A DNA stretch of 62,869 nucleotides from Gammaproteobacteria bacterium (GTDB lineage: Bacteria > Pseudomonadota > Gammaproteobacteria > SZUA-229), in the NCBI GenBank assembly GCA_030148865.1, contig JASBSR010000005.1:1-62869 (forward strand), given 5' to 3'. The position numbers were made by a program, and so were the translations under genes. Below, piece after piece: positions 36,937 to 45,267 of this stretch; positions within the stretch are counted from its first letter, which is position 1; the number at the start of each line of letters is the position of its first letter. The notes under the pieces are model-generated. The model saw only the letters and a list, made by a program, of their open reading frames with translations, did not search any database and was not told the origin of the DNA.

Positions 36937-37308
36937 GTGAAGACGGTGCTGGTTATTGAAGATAATGAAGATAACACCGAACTCATCGTCTTCATTCTGG
37001 AAAAACATGGTTATCGCACACTGCATGCCGCCACGGGCAAGGCGGGTGTCGACATGGTTTTGCGCGAAAAGCCTGACTTTGTATTGCTGGATATCCAGCT
37101 CCCGGATATCGATGGCGAAGAAGTGCTGCGATTAATACGCGCTGAAAATGCCACTGCCGCAATTCCGGTGATTGCTGTCACTTCTTATGCCATGGCGGGT
37201 GACCGGCAACGCCTGCTGGCCACAGGTTGTACCGGGTATATCGAAAAACCGATAGACCCGGTGAACATTGTTAGTGAAATCCGAGAAATCATTGGGGTTC
37301 ATGGATGA
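36937..37308 (+). CDS. Single-domain response regulator, DivK/CheY-like
   Basis: The 123-residue receiver begins with GTG and holds VLVIEDNEDNTELI, the phospho-acceptor in FVLLDIQLPDIDGEEVL, AVTSYAMAGDRQ and YIEKPIDP. These features match DivK-type phosphotransfer receivers. It overlaps the start of the next gene by four bases (ATGA), which suggests coupled translation and a direct relay. Confidence 0.92.
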   Translation: MKTVLVIEDNEDNTELIVFILEKHGYRTLHAATGKAGVDMVLREKPDFVLLDIQLPDIDGEEVLRLIRAENATAAIPVIAVTSYAMAGDRQRLLATGCTGYIEKPIDPVNIVSEIREIIGVHG

Positions 37309-39482
37309 GTATTTTAGTCGTCGAAGATAACGAAGATTCACGTGTGTTATTGCAGCAGGCACTAGCCGCCTCCGGTTTTGAGGCCTCCGTTGCCAGCAAT
37401 GGCATTGAAGCGCTGCAGTTAGCTCGCCAAACATCGCCGCAACTTATTATTTCAGACATTCTCATGCCCGAGATGGATGGCTTTACTCTATGCCGAGAAA
37501 TCAAGCGCGACCAGGCATTACGCGATATCCCCTTTATATTTTACAGCGCCACCTACATTGACCCGAAAGACGCACAATTGGCACACCAGCTTGGTGCGGA
37601 CAGGTTCATCATCAAACCACAGGAAATTTCTGAACTGTTACGGATTATTGGCGAAGTTCTCGAGCAAGCAGGAAGTGATTTGAATGCTGACACCAGCGCA
37701 CCTGAGTTCGAAGATTTTGAGTTATATCGAAATCGACTTGCCAGCAAACTGGACAAAAAAGTTCGTGAGCTGGAATCAGAGCGCAAGCTGCTGCGCGAGC
37801 GCGAAGCACACTATCGACACCTGGTCGAAACCGCACAGGCGGTTCCCTGGGAAATGCAAACACAAGGGATTTGTTTCACCTATGTCGGACCACAGGCCAT
37901 CAACTTACTCGGCTTCCCGGCAAAGCGCTGGTACGAAGCCGGGTTCTGGGTGGGGCGGCTGCATCCGGATGATGCTGATGCCGTGATACGTTTTCATGAG
38001 TCCTGCGACTCACGCGCGGGCGACCATGAAATAGAATTTCGTATGTTTAATGCCGATGGCGAAGTTGTCTGGATTCGCAGCAGCACCAACATGAGCGCCG
38101 AAAGCTCAGATTCGAGCAAATGCACGGGTTTTATGTTCAACATCACCCGGCAGAAAGATGATGAAGAAAAACTGATGCGACAGGCGAATTTCGATAATTT
38201 GACGGGCTTGCCGAATCGCGCCTTAGCGCTGGATCGTCTTGCCCAGGCTTTGCTTCGGCATCGTCGTGAACAAAGCATTTGCGCATTATTATTTATCGAT
38301 CTCGATCAATTCAAAAAAGTTAACGATACACAGGGCCATGCTATTGGTGACCGTTTTCTGGTGCAGGCGGCGAGCCGGCTTCGATCATGCGTGCGTGATG
38401 GTGATACCACGGCGCGTCTGGGTGGTGATGAGTTTCTGGTAATACTGACCGAGCTTGAAAGCATTAACTATGCTGAAGTTGTTGCAGAAAAAATTCTGGC
38501 TGCGTTCGCACGACCGTTTACTGTTGAAGGCCATGAGTACTTCATTACTGCCAGTATCGGTATCACTTTACACCCGCATGATGGTGCCGAACCACACACA
38601 TTGTTACGCAATGCAGATGCCGCTATGTATCAGGCCAAGCATGATGGTCGTAACACCTATCGGTTTTTCACGCAAACGATGAATGATCGCGCACTTAAAC
38701 GACTCGATATTGAATCGCAGCTAAGGCATGCGCTGGAAAATGATGAATTAGATATATACTTTCATTCCTTTCATGATGTCGCAACAGGTGAAACCGTGGG
38801 CGGTGAAGCTCTAATGCGCTGGCATAATGAAACTCTGGGAGATGTGTCACCTGATGATTTCATACCGCTGGCAGAAGAAATCGGACTGATCGTGCCTATG
38901 GGCGAATGGCTCACCGCCAGAGTGTGCGAGCAGGCAGCGCAATGGCGGGATCAGGGTATGCAGCTACGCTATTTATCGTTTAATCTTTCACCGCGGCAGT
39001 TGCGAGACGACAACTATGTAAAACTGCTTTCGGATGTTTTGCAAAATTGCCATGTCTGTGCCGAAGTGCTGATGCTGGAAGTGACGGAACGGTTGTTTAT
39101 GGAAGATATTCCACAAATACAGCGTAAATTGGCAATGCTAAAAGAACTTGGTGTTAATCTGGCGATTGATGATTTCGGCATGGGGTATTCATCATTAGGC
39201 TATTTAAAACGTTTTTCATTCGATGTCTTAAAGATTGACCGTGGTTTCATGAAAGGCGTGCCGCAGCGTGCAGAAGACGCCGCTTTAACATCGGCAATGA
39301 TAGTGCTGGCACACAGTCTGGGTTTGAAAGTGATTGGCGAAGGTGTAGAAACTAAAGAACAGCTGGATTTTCTGAAAACGCGCCAGTGCGATATGGCACA
39401 GGGGTATTATTTTGACAGGCCCGCTGGTCGAGAAGACTTTGCAAAACTTCTGGAAGCAGGCCCGGCTACGACTAAATTGTAG
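37305..39482 (+). CDS. Receiver-PAS-GGDEF-EAL protein (c-di-GMP turnover)
   Basis: The 725 residues contain a receiver (VVEDNEDSRVLLQ; acceptor in IISDILMPEMDGF), a PAS domain near 165-285, a GGDEF domain with an intact RLGGDEF at about 372-378 and an EAL domain with GEALMRW near 500 and DDFGMGYSSLGYLKRF. Both catalytic signatures are intact, so it may both make and degrade c-di-GMP, with phosphorylation shifting the balance. It is the output end of the five-gene array. Confidence 0.94.
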   Translation: MSILVVEDNEDSRVLLQQALAASGFEASVASNGIEALQLARQTSPQLIISDILMPEMDGFTLCREIKRDQALRDIPFIFYSATYIDPKDAQLAHQLGADRFIIKPQEISELLRIIGEVLEQAGSDLNADTSAPEFEDFELYRNRLASKLDKKVRELESERKLLREREAHYRHLVETAQAVPWEMQTQGICFTYVGPQAINLLGFPAKRWYEAGFWVGRLHPDDADAVIRFHESCDSRAGDHEIEFRMFNADGEVVWIRSSTNMSAESSDSSKCTGFMFNITRQKDDEEKLMRQANFDNLTGLPNRALALDRLAQALLRHRREQSICALLFIDLDQFKKVNDTQGHAIGDRFLVQAASRLRSCVRDGDTTARLGGDEFLVILTELESINYAEVVAEKILAAFARPFTVEGHEYFITASIGITLHPHDGAEPHTLLRNADAAMYQAKHDGRNTYRFFTQTMNDRALKRLDIESQLRHALENDELDIYFHSFHDVATGETVGGEALMRWHNETLGDVSPDDFIPLAEEIGLIVPMGEWLTARVCEQAAQWRDQGMQLRYLSFNLSPRQLRDDNYVKLLSDVLQNCHVCAEVLMLEVTERLFMEDIPQIQRKLAMLKELGVNLAIDDFGMGYSSLGYLKRFSFDVLKIDRGFMKGVPQRAEDAALTSAMIVLAHSLGLKVIGEGVETKEQLDFLKTRQCDMAQGYYFDRPAGREDFAKLLEAGPATTKL

Positions 39483-39494
39483 CAGCCGGGCCTG
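39457..39494 (+). terminator. Hairpin overlapping the 3' end of the GGDEF-EAL gene
   Basis: Arms CAGGCCCGGCT and AGCCGGGCCTG (11 bases, perfect) straddle the stop codon. No T-run follows, so it is a possible terminator without the usual tail. Confidence 0.5.
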
Positions 39495-39556
39495 TCCATG
39501 AGCCTGGTTCATCCTGCTATAGGGTGACATAGCGTATAAAACACGGTGCAGGATGT

Positions 39557-39637
39557 GTACAAGTCAGGATTTAATCTGGCCTGGCAGAATACTCCAACCC
39601 GTTATTCAGGTATCTGAGATTAAATCCAGGCTCGTAC
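39557..39637. repeat. Large imperfect inverted repeat upstream of nirB
   Basis: Two arms beginning and ending with GTAC hold the perfect 11-base pair GGATTTAATCT / AGATTAAATCC; about 18 of 21 positions pair across the arms, around a spacer of roughly 38 bases. It lies 520 bases upstream of nirB, beyond the proposed regulatory sites, and could be a transcript end structure or an operator. Confidence 0.5.
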
Positions 39638-39863
39638 AGCTACATTAAATTAGCTGCTGGTGTTTTTGCGTATGATATTGGTCGGTCTGCCATCCGGGCT
39701 CAGCTGATTTTTTCCTGCCAGTATTTTCCCAGGCCCGCATCCCCTATTTCGGAATATTGTTGCGCCATAGCGATCTCATAACAGTTTGTGAAATGATGCA
39801 CACGTCTGCACCAATGGCAGGTGTCGAATCAGGGGCAGAATACTATAACCGCAAAACCAGTGC

Positions 39864-39878
39864 GCACAGATTTGGTGC
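39864..39878 (+). promoter_or_regulatory. NtrC-type site upstream of nirB
   Basis: GCACAGATTTGGTGC fits GCAC-N6-GGTGC and sits in TGGTGCA context on its right half. Its centre is about 128 bases upstream of the transcription start predicted from the sigma-54 element at 39973-39988. A weaker partial site may lie near 39808-39824. Confidence 0.7.
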
Positions 39879-39972
39879 AATATTATCTGCGAGCGACTGA
39901 TTGTGGGGCGACGATTCTGTGGACGTGGCGTATTTCGTGGCTATCATATTGAAAACGCGTGTAAAAAAATTT

Positions 39973-39988
39973 AGGCATGCAAATTGCT
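39973..39988 (+). promoter_or_regulatory. Sigma-54 promoter of the nitrate/nitrite operon
   Basis: AGGCATGCAAATTGCT keeps the GG and GC with exactly 10 bases between them, and TTGCT at -12. The -24 box has A for T and T for C. It predicts transcription from about 39999, leaving a 158-base leader before nirB. A 10-base inverted repeat TGTATCAGTG (39992-40001) and CACTGATACA (40047-40056) spans the start region. Confidence 0.68.
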
Positions 39989-40156
39989 CTATGTATCAGT
40001 GTCAGTTATGAACCAGGGGTGCGCACCGTAGCGATACTCACAACATCACTGATACACACGCGTGCTTGCCGCCCAGGTGGTAAGCCATAGCGCAGTTTAA
40101 ATTTTCTGCACACTTTAATGGTGAGCTGTGCAGAGCTGTAAGCAAAAGGTAGTGAT

Positions 40157-42592
40157 ATGAAACAACGCCTGGTAATGGTCGGCAATGGTATGGCCGGAGT
40201 GCGCACGCTCGAAGAGTTATTGAAACTCGCACCTGAGATGTATGACGTCACCGTGTTTGGCTCTGAGCCATACGGTAATTACAACCGCATTATGCTGTCA
40301 CCGCTGCTGGCGAAAGAAAAAGTGCTATCTGAGATCATGCTGAATGATCTCGACTGGTATCAGGACAATAATATTCGTCTGTACGCGGGCAGGCAGGTGA
40401 CACAGATAGATCGCGTGCACAAGCGCGTGATCGCAGACGATGGCACTGAGGTAGAATACGATAGACTGCTGATCGCATCTGGCTCTGATCCATTCCTTAT
40501 TCCTGTCCCCGGCGTAGACCTGCCCGGCGTGATTACCTTCCGCGATATTGCCGACGTCAACACGATGCTGGATGCTGCGCGTGATTACAAACATGCAGTG
40601 GTTATCGGCGGTGGCTTGCTGGGTCTCGAAGCGGCCAATGGCCTGATGAAGCACGGTATGAAAGTTACCGTGGTACACCTGCTCGACAGCCTGATGGAAC
40701 GACAGCTAGATAAACCCGCCTCTACACTATTAAAGAGTCATCTCGAACAAAGTGGTATGCAGTTTGCCATGGAGGCACAAACCACGGCCATACTTGGTGA
40801 TGAGCGCGTCCAGGCTGTCAAGTTTGCAGACGGTAATGAAATTCCGGCTGACCTGGTGGTAATGGCGGTTGGAATTCGCCCCAGCATTGCACTCGCACAG
40901 CAGGCAGGCATTTATTGTGAACGCGGTATCGTAGTCAACGATACCATGCAGACCTTTGATCCTGTGGTGTACGCCATTGGTGAATGCGTCCAGCACCGCA
41001 GCAACTGCTACGGCCTGGTCGCGCCCCTGTTTGAGCAGGCGAAAGTCTGCGCCAATCATCTGGCCAATATTGGCACCTCGCGATATGAAGGCTCGATCAC
41101 CTCGACCAAACTGAAAGTTACGGGTATAGACTTATTTTCAGCGGGTGACTATAACGAAGGTGAAGGTGATGAGGCCATGGTGCTGCAGGATCCGGCCAGT
41201 GGCACGTATAAAAAAATTGTTATTCGCGATAACAAAATCAAGGGTACTGTACTCTACGGCGACACCATGGATGGCAGCTGGTATTTCAGCCTGATGCGCG
41301 AAGGCACCAGTATTGCAGATTTTCGTAAAACTATATTATTCGGTCAGCACGATGTTGGTGATGCTGGCCACGGTGATGTCGCGCGCGTCATGTCGTTACC
41401 CGACAGCGTAGAAATCTGCGGTTGTAATGGTGTTTGTAAAGGCGACATCGTAGCAGCCATCAGCAAACAGGGATTGTTTACATTGGAAGACGTGCGCGCG
41501 CACACTAAAGCATCGTCATCATGTGGTTCCTGTACCGGCCTGGTTGAGTCTATTTTGGCATCGACAGTCGGCGAAGGCTATTCAGCCGCACCGAGTAAAC
41601 AGGCAATGTGCGCCTGTACCGAACACAGTCATGATGATGTGATTCACGCGATCAAGGAACATCAGTTAAAAACAATGCCAGATGTGCGTCAGTTTCTCGA
41701 ATGGAAAACCCCGGATGGCTGCGCTTCCTGCCGCCCCGCGCTAAATTATTATTTGCTGACAAAATGGCCGGGTGAATACGCTGATGATAGCCAGTCGCGG
41801 TTTATTAATGAACGTGCGCACGGCAATATTCAAAAAGACGGCACCTATTCAGTAGTGCCACGTATGTTTGGCGGCTTGTGTACGCCGAGTGACTTACGCG
41901 CGATAGCAGATGTGTGTGACAAATTTGAAGTGCCGGAAATGAAAGTCACCGGCGGGCAGCGTATCGATCTGTTCGGTATTAAAAAAGAAGATCTGCCCGC
42001 CGTCTGGAAAGATTTATCCGGTGCTGGCTTTGTTTCCGGCCATGCCTACGGCAAGGCCATGCGTACTGTGAAAACCTGTGCCGGAAAAAACTGGTGCCGC
42101 TTCGGTACGCAGGACTCAACCGGTCTCGGTGTGCAACTCGAAGAGCTGACCTGGGGTTCGTGGATGCCACATAAATTTAAACTCGCAGTTTCGGGTTGCC
42201 CGCGTAACTGCGCAGAAGCGACCATTAAAGATTTCGGCGTGGTCTGTGTTGATTCAGGTTATGAGCTGCACGTTGGCGGAAATGGTGGTATCAAGGTGCG
42301 TGTTACCGATTTGTTGTGCAAGGTTGCAACCGAAGCCGAAGTGCTGGAATACAGTGGCGCCTTTATTCAGAAATATCGCGAAGAAGCGCACTACCTGGAA
42401 CGTACCGCGCCCTGGGTTGAACGCGTTGGCTTAAGCAGTATAAAAGCTGCGGTGGTTGATGACGTGGAGCAGCGTAAAGCGCTGTACGAACGTTTCAAAT
42501 ACAGTCAGAAGTTTGCACAGATTGACCCATGGAAAGCGCGTGCTGAAGGTGAGGCCGCGCATGAGTTTATGCCACTAAGAATTGCAGGTTGA
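40157..42592 (+). CDS. nirB: Assimilatory-type nitrite reductase large subunit
   Basis: NirB transfers electrons from NAD(P)H through FAD, [2Fe-2S], [4Fe-4S] and siroheme to reduce nitrite to ammonium in the cytosol. The 811 residues contain an N-terminal pyridine-nucleotide oxidoreductase (GNGMAGVRTLEEL, VVIGGGLLGLEAANGL), BFD-type clusters (CGCNGVCKGD, SSSCGSCTGL) and the siroheme/4Fe-4S domain with TCAGKNWCRFG and SGCPRNCAEA. Length and motif order are normal. It is first in an operon with nirD and a nitrate reductase. Confidence 0.96.
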   Translation: MKQRLVMVGNGMAGVRTLEELLKLAPEMYDVTVFGSEPYGNYNRIMLSPLLAKEKVLSEIMLNDLDWYQDNNIRLYAGRQVTQIDRVHKRVIADDGTEVEYDRLLIASGSDPFLIPVPGVDLPGVITFRDIADVNTMLDAARDYKHAVVIGGGLLGLEAANGLMKHGMKVTVVHLLDSLMERQLDKPASTLLKSHLEQSGMQFAMEAQTTAILGDERVQAVKFADGNEIPADLVVMAVGIRPSIALAQQAGIYCERGIVVNDTMQTFDPVVYAIGECVQHRSNCYGLVAPLFEQAKVCANHLANIGTSRYEGSITSTKLKVTGIDLFSAGDYNEGEGDEAMVLQDPASGTYKKIVIRDNKIKGTVLYGDTMDGSWYFSLMREGTSIADFRKTILFGQHDVGDAGHGDVARVMSLPDSVEICGCNGVCKGDIVAAISKQGLFTLEDVRAHTKASSSCGSCTGLVESILASTVGEGYSAAPSKQAMCACTEHSHDDVIHAIKEHQLKTMPDVRQFLEWKTPDGCASCRPALNYYLLTKWPGEYADDSQSRFINERAHGNIQKDGTYSVVPRMFGGLCTPSDLRAIADVCDKFEVPEMKVTGGQRIDLFGIKKEDLPAVWKDLSGAGFVSGHAYGKAMRTVKTCAGKNWCRFGTQDSTGLGVQLEELTWGSWMPHKFKLAVSGCPRNCAEATIKDFGVVCVDSGYELHVGGNGGIKVRVTDLLCKVATEAEVLEYSGAFIQKYREEAHYLERTAPWVERVGLSSIKAAVVDDVEQRKALYERFKYSQKFAQIDPWKARAEGEAAHEFMPLRIAG

Positions 42593-42595
42593 TAC

Positions 42596-42928
42596 ATGAA
42601 GAGTAACTGGATAGAAGTGATTGCGCTCGAAGCTATTCCACAGCTTGGTTCGCGTGTTATTAAAACTGAGGCAAGCAATATAGCGATATTTCGCACAGCT
42701 GATGATCGTGTGTTTGCGATGAAAGATGCATGTCCACATAAACAGGGCCCGCTGTCACAGGGGATCGTGCATGGCACTACGGTTACCTGTCCTTTGCATA
42801 ACTGGAAAATTGATCTTGCCAGTGGTGAGGCTCAGGGGCCGGATGAAGGTTGCACCAATGTGTATCCGGTAAAAATCGAGGATGGTGTTGTTTACATCAG
42901 TTTGTCGGCGGTAGTCGCTGCCGCTTGA
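42596..42928 (+). CDS. nirD: Nitrite reductase small subunit (Rieske-type)
   Basis: The 110-residue protein has a Rieske-like fold with both ligand pairs present: CPHKQGPLSQG and CPLHNWKID. It partners NirB. It starts 3 bases after the nirB stop. Confidence 0.94.
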   Translation: MKSNWIEVIALEAIPQLGSRVIKTEASNIAIFRTADDRVFAMKDACPHKQGPLSQGIVHGTTVTCPLHNWKIDLASGEAQGPDEGCTNVYPVKIEDGVVYISLSAVVAAA

Positions 42929-42970
42929 GCTGCGAGAGGACTACAGGTTTGATGCGTCTGCGGAAGTTAT

Positions 42971-45175
42971 ATGTTATTTGGTCGTAAAAATAAAAACCCA
43001 ATCAAAATTGCCGACAAGGGTGTGGTTGCATGGAAGTACGCTACCTGCGGCTATTGTTCGACTGGATGCTCCATAGAGCTGGGAATTAATGAGGAAGGTG
43101 AGGCAGTCGCGTCACGCGGCGTCGCTGATGCCGATGTGAATCGTGGCAAATTGTGTATCAAAGGAATATTCGAGCACGAATTGTTTAGAAAAACCGCAGG
43201 TCGCGGTGTAGCACCATTAATGCGTAAGCATTACCAGGATGAATTTCAGACCGTGGGCTGGAACCGGGCGCTGGAGCATACTGCGAGTGAGATTAAGCGC
43301 ATTCAGTCAGAGCATGGTCGCGATTCGTTCGCGATTGTATCGACCGGCCAGATCATGACTGAAGAGTTTTATACATTGGGTAAGCTTGCGCGTGGGGTAA
43401 TTGGAACCAATAATTACGATGGTAATACGACGCTGTGCATGGCGTCCGCTGTGTCGGGATACAAAAGGTCATTTGGTTCAGATGGTCCGCCGGGATGTTA
43501 CGATGATTTCGAGCATACCGAGTGTTTGCTCGCTATCGGTTCCAATTTGCCAGAGCAGCACCCTGTCATTTACTGGCGTCTGATGCAGGCACTGGAAAGG
43601 CGTGATCTTGAAGGCAGGTCGCGTTTTCCAGTTATTGTCGTAGATCCGCGCGTTACCATGTTTGCACAAATGGCAGACATTCACCTGCCGATTACCCCGG
43701 GCACTGATCTGGTCTTGCTCAACTCGCTCGCCCACGTCATTCTGCACGATGATCTTGCCGATTTGCAATATATCAAAATGCACACCGAGGGTTTTGAGGA
43801 ATTCAATGCGCTGGTGGCGCAATATAGCCCGGAAGTTGCCGCAAATATTTGCGGTATTGATGCCGCCATGATTCGTACGGTAGCAAAAATTTATGCCGGT
43901 GCGGGCGCGGCAATGAGCATCTGGACTATGGGCGTTAATCAAAGCACGCATGGTTCCGATGGCGTGGTGGCGATAAATAATCTGAATTTAATCACGGGTA
44001 ATATTGGCAAGCCAGGCGGTACCTCCCTGTCGATTACCGGTCAGTGTAATGCGATGGGTACGCGTGAATGGTCATCGTGTTCCGGTTTGCCAGGGTATCG
44101 ATATCTCGAGAATAAGGATGACCGCAAAGAAATTGCAGAGTACTGGGGTGTCGAGGAAAGCTTTTTACCTGAAAAACGCGGCATGTTTATGACCGATATT
44201 TTGCCGGCAATCGACACCGGTGAGATAAAGGGGTTATGGCTGGTGGCGACCAATCCAATGACCTCGATGGCGAATACGGCGCTGATGCGCAAGTTGTTAT
44301 CGAAGCTTGAATTTCTTGTGGTGCAGGATGCCTACGCCGATGTCGAAACCAATCAGTACTCACATGTGTATTTGCCTGCGGCGGTGTGGGCAGAAAAAGA
44401 AGGCTGTTTTACCAACACCGAACGACGCGTCAATCTGATTCGTAACGCCTGTGCCCCTTACGCAGAGTCTAAGCCAGATCTTGAAATATTTAATCTAATG
44501 GCAAAACAGTTTGAGCAAGGTAAAAAAATAGTATTTCCAGAGACCAGTGAGGGAGTGTTCGAAGAATTAAAGTATTTGTCAAAAGGTCGCATGCTGGATT
44601 ATTCAGGCATGAGCTATGACAAGATCGAACAGCAGCGTGGTTTACAATGGCCATGCAATGAAGATACGGCGCCTGATGGTTCACAGCGTCTGTACACAGA
44701 CGGGATGTTCCAGTACCAAAATGGAAAAGCAAAATTAATTCCATTACCATTTGTGAATGATAATGAGTGTCCAGATGAAGAGTATCCATTCTGGTTGAAC
44801 ACTGGCCGCGTGGTTGAGCATTTTCATACCCGAACACGTACTGGTAAAGTGGGTAATGGCAACAAGTTTAGCCCAACGCCTTATATGGAAATCAATCCAG
44901 AGACAGCAGAAAAACTCGGAGTGGCGCATGGCAGTTACGCCAAAGTGGCATCAAGGCGCGGCGATGCCATCGTCATGGTGCAGTGCACGCATCGCATCGC
45001 ACCGGATGCGGTTTTTATTCCTTTTCATTTTCACGAATGCGCTAATCGCGTTGCGCTGGGCCTGCTTGACCCACATTCAAGACAACCTGCGTATAAACAG
45101 GCGGCAGTAAAAATCGAAGCCATCGCAGATCAGAAATCAGCCGCGAAAATAAACGTAGAAATACGCGCATATTGA
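42971..45175 (+). CDS. nasA: Assimilatory-type nitrate reductase catalytic subunit, short form
   Basis: This bis-MGD molybdoenzyme reduces nitrate to nitrite. The 734 residues have an N-terminal [4Fe-4S] motif with C26, C29, C33 and C62 (ATCGYCSTGC and GKLCIKG), the Mo-ligand Cys156 in TLCMASAV, and SFGSDGPPGCYDD, typical of NasA/NarB. The C-terminal cofactor domain (FWLNTGRVVEHFHTRTRTGK) ends the protein; the BFD-type [2Fe-2S] extension of many NasA proteins is missing. No twin-arginine signal is visible, so it is probably cytosolic. The next gene supplies an alternative electron route. Confidence 0.9.
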   Translation: MLFGRKNKNPIKIADKGVVAWKYATCGYCSTGCSIELGINEEGEAVASRGVADADVNRGKLCIKGIFEHELFRKTAGRGVAPLMRKHYQDEFQTVGWNRALEHTASEIKRIQSEHGRDSFAIVSTGQIMTEEFYTLGKLARGVIGTNNYDGNTTLCMASAVSGYKRSFGSDGPPGCYDDFEHTECLLAIGSNLPEQHPVIYWRLMQALERRDLEGRSRFPVIVVDPRVTMFAQMADIHLPITPGTDLVLLNSLAHVILHDDLADLQYIKMHTEGFEEFNALVAQYSPEVAANICGIDAAMIRTVAKIYAGAGAAMSIWTMGVNQSTHGSDGVVAINNLNLITGNIGKPGGTSLSITGQCNAMGTREWSSCSGLPGYRYLENKDDRKEIAEYWGVEESFLPEKRGMFMTDILPAIDTGEIKGLWLVATNPMTSMANTALMRKLLSKLEFLVVQDAYADVETNQYSHVYLPAAVWAEKEGCFTNTERRVNLIRNACAPYAESKPDLEIFNLMAKQFEQGKKIVFPETSEGVFEELKYLSKGRMLDYSGMSYDKIEQQRGLQWPCNEDTAPDGSQRLYTDGMFQYQNGKAKLIPLPFVNDNECPDEEYPFWLNTGRVVEHFHTRTRTGKVGNGNKFSPTPYMEINPETAEKLGVAHGSYAKVASRRGDAIVMVQCTHRIAPDAVFIPFHFHECANRVALGLLDPHSRQPAYKQAAVKIEAIADQKSAAKINVEIRAY

Positions 45176-45267
45176 ACAAAAGATAAAAATCATGAGCTCG
45201 CAAAGAATGCAAAGTAACGCGAATAAAAAAAACATCATTTATGTTTTGTTTGTGACGTTTACATTAT

